From positions 46,320 to 110,319 of the IMG/VR virus record IMGVR_UViG_3300044609_000595: a stretch of DNA of 64,000 nt; one strand, given 5' to 3'. This document shows, piece by piece, positions 22,855-31,600 of this stretch (positions are counted from its first letter, which is position 1; the number at the start of each line of letters is the position of its first letter). The notes beneath the pieces were generated by a model. It worked only from the letters and a program-made list of their open reading frames with translations, did not search any database and was not told where the DNA came from. Position numbers and translations under genes: made by a program. This DNA comes from a virus.

Positions 22855-23496
22855 ATGACATATCAAATATATGACTTGTTTCCAACACCATTGTTTACCC
22901 AACAAAATTTTCTTTCTGAAGAACATCTTAAACAAGTACAAAATCTCATAATTAATTCTGAATTTTTTGATCATTCTGATGATAACTATGGAGTTAATCC
23001 AACTGCATCTAAAAATATTTTAAAATCACTTCCTGAAGTTAAACAGGAAATTATGGAAACATTTAAAGAATATGCTAGAAATATTCTTCGAATAGATTTT
23101 AGCATAGATTTTGCGATGGGATCTTGTTGGGGTACTTTGACAAAACCAGGACAAAAATCTAAACCTCATATACATTCAAATTATTATTACAGTGGTTGTT
23201 ATTATATTTCTGATGAACCATCAGCCATAGAATTTCATTTGGGACCCTCGGTTTATAATCATCATGAACGTTTTATGTTTAAGTATCTTGAACATAATGC
23301 ATACAATAATAACAAATTAATTTATTATCCAGTTAAAAATGAAATCATATTTTTTCCAGCTTATTTGAAACATCAAATAACTAAAAATACATCAGATAAA
23401 AATAGATACTCAGTAGCGTTTAATATTCATCCATCTGGAGTTTATGGACGCCACGATAGTCAGTTACACATTCAAGTTATTGATGATTTAGATTAA
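22855..23496 (+). CDS. 2OG-Fe(II) oxygenase family protein
   Basis: 213 residues from the ATG at 22855, 18 bases after tRNA-Leu. The pattern KSKPHIHSNYYYSGCYYISD, then FFPAYLKHQITKNT and DKNRYSVAFN, is that of the 2OG-FeII_Oxy_5 group (PF13759): iron ligands probably His105 or His107 and His173, and Arg184 for 2-oxoglutarate. Such genes are frequent in cyanophages; the substrate is unknown. Three other oxygenases of different subfamilies lie at 45922-48668. Confidence 0.8.
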   Translation: MTYQIYDLFPTPLFTQQNFLSEEHLKQVQNLIINSEFFDHSDDNYGVNPTASKNILKSLPEVKQEIMETFKEYARNILRIDFSIDFAMGSCWGTLTKPGQKSKPHIHSNYYYSGCYYISDEPSAIEFHLGPSVYNHHERFMFKYLEHNAYNNNKLIYYPVKNEIIFFPAYLKHQITKNTSDKNRYSVAFNIHPSGVYGRHDSQLHIQVIDDLD

Positions 23497-23502
23497 AACC
23501 TG

Positions 23503-23510
23503 CTTAAATA
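23503..23510 (+). promoter_or_regulatory. weak late promoter box
   Basis: CTTAAATA, 22 bases before the ATG at 23532; departs from the late consensus at one or two positions. Confidence 0.35.
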
Positions 23511-23531
23511 GTAATGAACAGGTTGTGTAAC

Positions 23532-23798
23532 ATGAAATACATTCTTTCCCAATCTTATTGCTTCTATATGGGAGAAGTTGTTAGAATGTATTTTATCCAA
23601 GGTATGCCATATACCTTCGACGAACTTCCTGCTCTTATTCAAGACCACCCATCAGTTCAAACTGAAGCATTGAGTAATCGTGATTTTGATGACGAAGATT
23701 TGTATACTTGGTCCAATTATTTGATGATGGAAGAAGCCCACCCTCTAATGTTTGAATTAGAATTTGAAAATCCTGAGTTATTGCCTAAAGATGATTAA
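23532..23798 (+). CDS. hypothetical protein, 88 aa
   Basis: Acidic protein (FDDEDLYTW, ELEFENPELLPKDD). Start uncertain: ATG at 23514, 23532 or 23586. The last is preceded by GGGAGAAG and gives MYFIQGMPYTFDELPALIQD; 23532 is used because it suits the upstream late-like box. It overlaps cpeT by eight bases, hinting at coupling. Function not recognised. Confidence 0.5.
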   Translation: MKYILSQSYCFYMGEVVRMYFIQGMPYTFDELPALIQDHPSVQTEALSNRDFDDEDLYTWSNYLMMEEAHPLMFELEFENPELLPKDD

Positions 23799-24312
23799 CG
23801 AATTTTTTAGATTAATTGAAGGACGTTTTGAAAATAAAACTCAAGCAATGACATATCCTTCGAGATATGCTATGATTAGAGTTACCCATGTCAATCTTGG
23901 TGGTGGTTTAATTTATGGAGAACAAGCTTACAATTATCAACTAAATAAACCGTACCGTCAATTTGTTCTTCGGCCTGTAGAAGAAAACGGTCAAATTCAT
24001 ATCTATAATTATGAATTGATTGATAAAGAAAACTACACTGGCTTCAAAAGACTTGACGAAATAGACCAGGATGTGCTAAGATTAAGGAGTGGTTGCGATG
24101 TCTTCATGACACCAAAAAACAATTCTTTCGTGGGGGGTATCCAAGGATGTGATTGTATGGTAGACTGGATGGGTCGTCAAACCTACCTCCAAAACGAAAT
24201 TGAGATAACACCATCTCATTATTATGTTATGGATCGTGGATTCTGTGCTGAACATAAACATCAGCTCTGGGGTTCTAAATATGGTAGGTTTGAATTTGTT
24301 AGAATGTCATGA
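23791..24312 (+). CDS. cpeT: CpeT/CpcT-type phycobiliprotein lyase
   Basis: 173 residues. The start FFRLIEGRFENKTQAMTYPS and the segment RPYR-x-FVLRP resemble the CpeT family (PF06206), whose members attach bilins to Cys residues of phycoerythrin or phycocyanin. The internal RSGCDVFMTPKNNSFVGG and GCDCMVDW, and FCAEHKHQLWGSKYGRFEFV at the end, also fit. Known as a cyanophage auxiliary metabolic gene; phage copies may alter or bind pigments rather than catalyse attachment. Suggests a phycobilin-bearing Synechococcus host or ancestor. Confidence 0.85.
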   Translation: MINEFFRLIEGRFENKTQAMTYPSRYAMIRVTHVNLGGGLIYGEQAYNYQLNKPYRQFVLRPVEENGQIHIYNYELIDKENYTGFKRLDEIDQDVLRLRSGCDVFMTPKNNSFVGGIQGCDCMVDWMGRQTYLQNEIEITPSHYYVMDRGFCAEHKHQLWGSKYGRFEFVRMS

Positions 24313-24710
24313 AAAATCCTTGGAAAGCTTTAATAGCTAAAGCAAAAACAGCAGCCAGACCTGGACAAGAGAAAAAAAATGGTATCAAACGAACTGAACC
24401 ATTAGATGTTACTATTGATGAACTTTATTTGAGAAATCAATTTGCTGAACAAAATGGTAAATGTTATTGGACTGAATTTCCCATAGACCCCTTTGGTGTG
24501 TATGAAAAAAGTAATCCACTAAGTCCAAGTTTAGAAAGGCTTGATGAATCATTGGGATATATTCCTGGAAACGTAGTCATTGCTTTAAGGTTATTTAATC
24601 TTGGTAGGCAAAGATGTCCAGAAAAAAAATTTAGAAATCAAGTAGAAAAATTAAAAAAACATTTTCAAGGAAAGCAAGTGACTTCTAATTTACATAATTT
24701 TTTGTGTTAA
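24309..24710 (+). CDS. HNH-like endonuclease family protein
   Basis: 133 residues, basic. The core GKCYWTEFPID then PSLERLDESLGYIPGNVVIA follows the spacing of HNH nucleases (C..T...D, PS.DR.D...GY..GN), but the first His is not clear and only one Cys of a zinc pair is present. It may be a degenerate or atypical homing-type nuclease. Its position between cpeT and tRNA-Thr, a mobile-gene hotspot, fits. It overlaps cpeT by four bases. Confidence 0.65.
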   Translation: MKNPWKALIAKAKTAARPGQEKKNGIKRTEPLDVTIDELYLRNQFAEQNGKCYWTEFPIDPFGVYEKSNPLSPSLERLDESLGYIPGNVVIALRLFNLGRQRCPEKKFRNQVEKLKKHFQGKQVTSNLHNFLC

Positions 24711-24720
24711 ATAATTATAT

Positions 24721-24792
24721 GCCCTTGTAGCTCAGTGGTAGAGCAACGGTTTTGTAAACCGTTGGTCGTCTGTTCGAATCAGATCGGGGGCT
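24721..24792 (+). tRNA. tRNA-Thr (anticodon UGU)
   Basis: Acceptor GCCCTTG/CGGGGGC (two G-U pairs), D arm GCTC..GAGC, anticodon stem ACGGT/ACCGT with loop TTTGTAA (TGT at 24753-24755), T loop TTCGAAT, discriminator T. Confidence 0.92.
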
Positions 24793-25116
24793 TTGGTAGT
24801 CGTTAGGCACATAGCTTAGAAAGACGCCAAACGTAGGTGCCAAAACCGCTCCTCAGTCCTAGTATTCTGTGTCTGAGTGAATGTAAAGAGTGGGGACATA
24901 GGTAAAGTCCTCGACGCCTACCACAACTTCTGGTAGTCTATTGGTAAGGACGGGTGGACAACACACATGGAAACTAGGTTCGATTCCTAGACAGAGGAAA
25001 TAAGGTAAGGAAAGTAAAAGGAGCATGGGAACCGTATGGAGATACCGCACCTGCCTTGTTAACACCCCTCAAGCCTATCTCGGGACGCCGAATGATGCTC
25101 AAACAGAGGGGTCACT
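24793..25116 (+). ncRNA. structured non-coding stretch between tRNA genes
   Basis: 324 bases with no convincing reading frame. It holds several possible helices: GGCAC/GTGCC (24807-24841), CTCAG/CTGAG (24852-24887), a tRNA-like piece (24927-24998), GAGCAT/ATGCTC (25021-25100) and CCCCTC/GAGGGG (25065-25112). It is less AT-rich than the surroundings, as structured RNA would be. Either a string of decayed tRNA genes or an unrecognised phage RNA. Confidence 0.4.
24927..24998 (+). pseudogene. degenerate tRNA-like sequence
   Basis: D arm GTCT-ATTGGTAA-GGAC and a perfect T arm CTAGG-TTCGATT-CCTAG (24974-24990) are present; the acceptor CTTCTGG/ACAGAGG pairs with one wobble and one mismatch. The anticodon arm (24952-24968) has a mismatched stem and no U at position 33, so decoding is unlikely. 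Probably a tRNA remnant or a tRNA mimic. Confidence 0.5.
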
Positions 25117-25196
25117 GCCCAAGTGGTGAAATTGGTATACACGCATGACTTAGGATCATGTGCTTCGGCGTGGAGGTTCGAGTCCTCTCTTGGGCA
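25117..25196 (+). tRNA. tRNA-Leu (anticodon UAG)
   Basis: Class II tRNA. Acceptor GCCCAAG/CTTGGGC, anticodon stem CATGA/TCATG with loop CTTAGGA (TAG at 25151-25153), variable arm TGCTTCGGCG, T loop TTCGAGT, discriminator A. Confidence 0.92.
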
Positions 25197-25197
25197 C

Positions 25198-25217
25198 TTC
25201 GGATTCTGTAATCCGAA
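25198..25217 (+). other. perfect hairpin after tRNA-Leu
   Basis: TTCGGATT/AATCCGAA, 8 bp with loop CTGT, starting two bases after the tRNA. No T-tract, so a processing or stability hairpin is likelier than a terminator. Its 3' arm overlaps the start of repeat copy 2. Confidence 0.55.
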
Positions 25218-25287
25218 ATTGAAAAACTAAATCCATGAAACGGGGAAAAAATTCTCCGCCAAAAAATCGTCAAAAAAGTCGAGGGTA
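25215..25287 (+). repeat. dispersed 73-base repeat, copy 2
   Basis: Ungapped match (53/73) to 22217-22289. It contains a 17-codon mini frame (MKRGKNSPPKNRQKSRG) starting at 25235 and ending at the repeat's edge; copy 1 has the same frame but stops after 12 codons. It lies between tRNA-Leu and a 47-residue gene. Confidence 0.7.
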
Positions 25288-25292
25288 AAAAA

Positions 25293-25436
25293 ATGAGCTT
25301 ACTTTCTAAAAAAGATCACGAAATAGTCATCGAGGCACTAGAAACCCTAATTCAATCAAAAGAGGAATCTGACGATAAATTTGAATACTATAATTTACTC
25401 AATTGGGTAAAACTTAAATCAAAAGATAAATTTTGA
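25293..25436 (+). CDS. small helical protein, 47 aa
   Basis: MSLLSKKDHEIVIEALETLI, then a charged helix (QSKEESDDKFEYY) and a basic end. The frame fills the space between repeat copy 2 and tRNA-Asn. No clear ribosome site, since the leader is A-rich; expression is uncertain. No family recognised. Confidence 0.45.
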   Translation: MSLLSKKDHEIVIEALETLIQSKEESDDKFEYYNLLNWVKLKSKDKF

Positions 25437-25443
25437 TAATTAT

Positions 25444-25515
25444 TGGAGTGTAGCTCAGTGGTAGAGCGGTCGGCTGTTAACCGATTGGTCGTAGGTTCGA
25501 ATCCCACCACTCCAG
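25444..25515 (+). tRNA. tRNA-Asn (anticodon GUU)
   Basis: Acceptor TGGAGTG/CACTCCA, D arm GCTC..GAGC, anticodon loop CTGTTAA (GTT at 25476-25478), T loop TTCGAAT with one A-C mismatch in the T stem, discriminator G. Confidence 0.93.
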
Positions 25516-25556
25516 TTGGCGATACTGTCAAACCAGACCCCTTCCGTGTGACTTTG

Positions 25557-25584
25557 AAACCTCCCTTCTATGGGGGGTTTTATT
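25557..25584 (+). terminator. intrinsic terminator before the giant structural gene
   Basis: AAACCTCCC (25557-25565), loop TTCTAT, GGGGGGTTT (25572-25580), one G-T pair, followed by a short T-rich run (TATT). It separates the tRNA transcription unit from the late structural operon. Confidence 0.8.
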
Positions 25585-25585
25585 G

Positions 25586-25593
25586 TATAAATA
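25586..25593 (+). promoter_or_regulatory. late promoter of the adsorption operon
   Basis: Perfect T4-type late box TATAAATA, directly after the terminator and 40 bases before the ATG at 25634. Probably starts the long late transcript covering the tail fibre genes. Confidence 0.75.
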
Positions 25594-25633
25594 CTCGTAA
25601 GAAGAAAAACGTAACTACAAGGTCTGAGTAATT

Positions 25634-28600
25634 ATGGCTCTTACAAGACTTGATAATCTTTACTCAAGTAAAACTGGCAGATATTTATATGTTTCACCAG
25701 ATGATTTTAATGCTACTGATGAATTAGACAATCGAGGAAATTCTCCTCTACGTCCATTTAAAACAATCCAGAGAGCCTTTATCGAAGTAGCTCGTTATTC
25801 ATACCTCCCAGGTAGAAATAACGATAGATTTGACCAGTTCAGCATCATGTTGATGCCTGGTAATCACTATATCGACAACCGCCCAGGTGTAGTTGGTGTT
25901 ACTAACACAGAACCAAGATATCTTGACGGTGCTAATTTAATCGAAGCAAACCGCCAAGAAATTATTGACAGAGCATTTGCTGAAATTGCTGTTGAATATG
26001 ACGAATCTCTTTGGGGAACTGATTGGGTAGTTCCTGGGGATCCCATCAACAGCGATTTAAACAGAGGATTCGATTCATATAGATTAATCCAAAAAAATCG
26101 TTTAGACATTATTGATGAAGCCTTCAACACAATGTTGGCTTTTAATCCAGGATTTGAAGTTCCTAATGGTGATGCAAAATGTAAGAGAGATATTGGATAT
26201 TTTGTTGATGCCGTATCTTTAGACATCCTTTTGGGTGGCAGTAACAAGTATACTCGCAAGTTTATTCAAAATTATTTTAATTCCACTGGCACTGCTTGGC
26301 TTTCCAACACGTTACAAGGTGAGCAAACGCAATCAATTCAAGCATTTAATGCTGCCAGAGATTTGATGAATGAAGCTGTAACCAATCAGCTAGATTACAA
26401 AGATTTAACTCTTACTGCAGATCCCCTAGTTGGTTCTAATGTAAATATAAATTCTTGTGCAAACATCAGATCTGCTATTACTTCTCTCACTACATTAGTT
26501 ACTGATAGAATTACTGCAAATTCTCTAAATGGTCTTCCTGCAGAAACCCCAGGCATCTTAATCGGTCCAGGTCAATCAATTTGCCAACGTGATATTGGCT
26601 ATATTGTTGATGCTGTTGTTGCTGACCTTAAAACTGGTGGAAATAGCAATTCAGTTCAAGCTGCTAGATCATATTTTGATAGAAATGGTGATCCAATTGC
26701 CAATGGTTTGATTGGAGAAGAATCTCAATCAATTATTGCATTCGATGCAGCTAAAGTTATGATGAAAAAGGCTGTAACCAACCAGCTGTATTCTAAAGAT
26801 TTAACTTTGCTAGAAGGTCCTTCTATTGCAAACGCTTCCACAGAGATTCAACCAATTCTTCCTTCTGGCAATGAATTAAGCTGTGTTGATGTTCAAAATA
26901 GCATCGAAACTCTAATTGCTATTATCACTAGTGTAATTGCTGATGGTAATTTAACCAGTCTAGCTGATATTCAAATTACTGGTGATATTCCTGTATTTAA
27001 TTACAATCAAGCTTTAGAAGAGTGGAATGACAACAGCATTCTAGATCTTTCTAACCCAGATAACGTTCTCTACAAATTTAACGCTGCCACTGGCGGTGCT
27101 ATCGTGCCCAGAGGCTGCTCTCTAATCGGCTACGACCTGCGTAGAACTATTGTACGACCTCTTTATGTACCTGATCCTGCAGACGGCACACAGGCCCGTA
27201 CATCGATCTTTAACCTAACTGGTGGTTGCTACATTTGGCAGTTTACAATTAAGGATGGTGATCTTTCTGCTAATTCTCCTTTGTTTGATGAAACAAATGG
27301 TGTAGGTAAAGTATATTTCCAAAAAGGAAATACAGTAAATCTTGCGATACCTGAGTATTCGCACCATAAGATTACTATCATGACTTATGCTGATAGTGAT
27401 GATTTAACAGATTATTACACTAAAATTGGCAGGGCGTTTGCTAAATTCCAGCCATCTATTGATAATGCTGGAGAATTTGATGCTCTAGTACAAGAAAATA
27501 GAATTGTAGGACCTTTATCAGATACTAGAAGAATTGACAGCATTCAAGTGTTTGATTCTTCTCCAGCAGGAACCTTAACTCTTCGTGTAACCACTAAGAT
27601 TGACCATGGTTACTTTGTAGACCAATATGTTGCTATTTTAAATACTGGATTAGATGAAGCTATCAACGGTACAGTAAAAGTTACTGCAATTGACAATAGC
27701 AATCCTAGAGTATTTGAATACGAAATTAATGCAACTACTGCTGCTCTTGGATTAGTTAGCGGTCAAATTTATACTGCTGCTAGCGGTCTTAGTACCAATG
27801 CAGTTTCTCAAGCAGAAATTGACTCAGTAGAATCTGCTTCTCCATATGTATTCAACTGCTCAATTCGCTCCACCTGGGGTATTTGTGGCATGTGGGCGGA
27901 TGGATCTAAAGCAACTGGATTCAAGTCGATGGTTGTTGCCCAGTATACTGGTGTTTCACTACAGAGAGATGACAGAGCATTTATTCGTTATGATAGATTT
28001 ACCAATACTTGGAATCAAGCATCACTGACTGATGCGTTTGCTACTGTAGCTTATCACACCAAGGGCGATGCTTACTGGAAGGATGACTGGAGAAACTTCC
28101 ACATTCGTGCTTCTGACGATTCCTTCATTCAGTGTGTTTCGGTCTTTGCTGTAGGATTCTTTGATCACTTCTTAATGGAATCTGGTGGTGACATGTCCAT
28201 CACCAACTCCAACTCCAACTTCGGTAATACTTCACTTCACGCTGTAGGATTTAAAGGATTCTCGTTCAATCAGGATAAAGGTGGTTATATCACTGATATT
28301 ATCCCACCAAGAACTATTAATAGTTCACCAAGCAACGAAGAAAAAATACAGTATTATACGCTTGATATTCAAGCATCTAATGCACAAAACAATCATACCA
28401 GACTTTATATTGGTTCAGATGATGCTACCGATCCAGCAGATCGCCCAGCAGCAACAGTAAGTGGTTACAGAATTGGTGCCAGAAGTAATGAAAAACTTTA
28501 TGTAAAATTAGATGATGGAACATATAATGTTACCCTTGAACCAAATGGTTTTGTTTCTTATAAAGCATCGCTAGAAACTCTAAACCCAGCTGGTATTCAA

Positions 28601-31600
28601 ATTGATAACGTAGCTCAAGACGCTGCTAATAGAATTGAAGATAACAAAACATTAATTCAAAACGAAGCTTACAATTATATCATTGCTAAGTATCCATATC
28701 TACTAACCAGACAAAGCATCACAATTGCTAAATGTGAAAGAGACATCGGCTATTTTGTTGATGCTGTAGTACAAGATCTTAGACTTGGTGGTAATGTAAA
28801 CACCATTCAAGCTGCCGAAGGTTATTACGTTGGTGGTTCTTTAGCCTACATTAATAGTGAATTAGACGAAACTATCGAAGCTCTTGATTATGTCAAGAAC
28901 ATGTGTATCGCAGCAATGCGTAACTTTGATGTTCTTATTAGAAATTGTGAGACAGAAGCTGGTTCTGCGATTGTAAATGTTGGTGATACAACAGGTCTTC
29001 TGGTTGGTATGTCAGTTGCTGAATACAATCCATCAGCATTTGTCAATAATAAACTGACTAGTGGGATTTCCCCAATCACTTCTAATATTCCAACAAATAC
29101 TTACATTAAGAGAATTCTTGATGATCAAAGAATTGAATTAGGAGAATCTTCTTCCAAATTAACCGCTGGCAATACAATTGATGCTCAGCAATCATCATCA
29201 ACTGCATACCTCTATTTTGATTATCAATTCGGTGCATGGTCTAGCCTACAACCAACCAAAGATGATAGCTTAATTCAAGATACCAATTATCCAGAATGTG
29301 CTGATATTGCAACTACGATTTCACAATATTTTAGTGACATATTTGTTGTAATAAATCAAGGATTAACTCCTCTTGGTGGCAGAGAAATTGATGCACATAA
29401 CTTAATTTTAGCAAACAAAGAATTGATTGCTGAAGTTGCTGTTGACAGAATGTTAACAAATTATCCTGGTTTTGTTATTCCAAACGGAAATCAAAACTGT
29501 GTGGATGATATTATTGATGTTATGGAAGCAATTGCTTTTAACGTCAAATATGGTGGTAATAATAAAGTATATGAAGCTGGCGAAATTTATATCAGTGGAC
29601 AGCATGTTGAAGGAGAGGAAGATCAAGCAGTTTATGCATTCTTGCAGGCTAAAGACATTGCCATTCAAGTAATGAGAAATGAACCAGTAACTATTACTGG
29701 TTCAACTAGAACTCAATTTATTGATTCTACTATTGTAGTAGATCCACAATCACCAACTTGTGCAAATATTGCTTCTGCAATTACGAACTTAACTTCTATT
29801 ATTACACAATCTATTGGCACATCAACAGTTTCTGGTAGCTTAGTTGGAATTACTAAATCAATTCCAACTATCACATCAGTAAATAAAATTGAACCAATTA
29901 TTGATTTTAATGGTCTTTCTAAGAGAGCAACATTATTCACAATTAACACTGGGGAAGCAACTTCCAACCCACACCAATTTGAAACTGGAACTCCAGTTAA
30001 ACTTATTCCTAAGGCAAAAGAAGGAACTAATCCAGATAAGAGAGTTATTCGTCTACCAAAAGGATTTAGCACCAACACCAAGTATTATGTAATTGCTCCT
30101 GGTAGATTTACTCAGCCAGAAGATTACTCTGGCACCACATATTTTGATGGCTCGGATCAGACCAAATTGATGCTGGCTGCTACAAAAGAGAATGCTGCTG
30201 CTGGTATCTTTATTTACTCACCAGAAACAGATTCTGTAGATCCTGATGTAGAAATTGAAGTTCAAAGATACATTCTTGACAATACATATGATCTACACAA
30301 ATACAGATGTAATGTTGCTGGTGCTGGAGAAATTGAAACTGACGTTGCACATATCTTTGATCTTCCTAGCAATTCAGTAACTCCTCAGCTAGTATTCTTC
30401 CGTGTTGCAAATGATATTCTTGGTTCCGATCTTCCAGAAATCGCTGGTGCAGGAACTATCAATACACAAACATATTATTATGCTAGATTTATCTCACCAA
30501 AGAAATTTAGTATTCACACAACATTTGCTGATGCAATTGCTGGAGTAAATGCGGTTTCGTTTGTTCCTGGTAGTGGGCAGAACTTCTATGTATTTGCTAA
30601 CAAGCGTACCAGCCCACTAAGATTTGAAGCTGCTCCTAGAGATGAAGATGGACTATTACTGAATACCAGTGGTCTTTGGTACTTACAAGTTAAAGATGAA
30701 ACATCAAGCAATCCAAATACAGAAAGCATTCTGTATCGTTTCAAGGATATTGCTGCTTACGGTCCTGGTTCTGGCAAAATAAGAACACTTGATACTTGGT
30801 TTACTAGATTACAAGATACCAGAGGTAAAGAAGATCGTGTTTATAGATTACGTTATGTAATTCCTAAGTATCTTGAAACTGTTCGTGATCCTCTCAACGG
30901 TTTTGTTATCAAAGTTCGTACAGACGATAAGAGACGTTTAGTTCCACAAAAATTTGTACTTAAGCCAATTGGCGGTGCTCCATCTGTAGCTAGATTTGAC
31001 AACCCAGAACAGATTGGCGAAAGAATTGGCTATACCAAAACTGAACTTCTCGAAGATTATGGTATTGCTAATCCTACTTACGATCCATACTTAGCACCTA
31101 AAGTAATTGGTAGCGAAAGAACTCAGAGTAAGATTGCCTTTACAATTCAGTCTGCTAGAAAAATTGAAGATGAAAGTACAGAATATCTAGAAATCACCGC
31201 ATTTGATCATGCTATCACGAATGAAGGACTGAAAAATGAAATTTTCAGTGTTGTTGAAATTAATTTCCCTCAGGGTGGAACATTCTCGGTTAATAATGTT
31301 GGCGCTGGATTATCAAATCTAGTAACCTGGAATGGCTTCTCTAGTGGAAGTGGTTATATCCAAGGATATTTCGAAGAAAATAATAATTATTATCTAGTAA
31401 TCAAAAATATCACTGGTCAGATTAAATATAGCAGCATTGTTTCTACTAGATTTACTCAGGGTGATGTATTTGCTGATCTAATGGCTAAACCCAATAGCAT
31501 GGGTGATCCGAATGGCAAGGATAAGTCTGATCGCAGAGATTATCTGTACAGAATTGAAGGAGCCAATGTTTATACTTTAGTTCCAGGAGATATTATTACT

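Noticed and set aside
24927-24998. A functional seventh tRNA
   Set aside because: The anticodon arm has mismatches and lacks U33, so no anticodon can be assigned.
25443-25631. A 62-codon plus-strand frame
   Set aside because: It runs over tRNA-Asn, a terminator and a late promoter, so it is very unlikely to be a gene.
22219-25633. A prophage-type attachment site or integrase at the tRNA cluster
   Set aside because: No integrase gene in the window and the phage type is strictly lytic; repeats are reported only as repeats.
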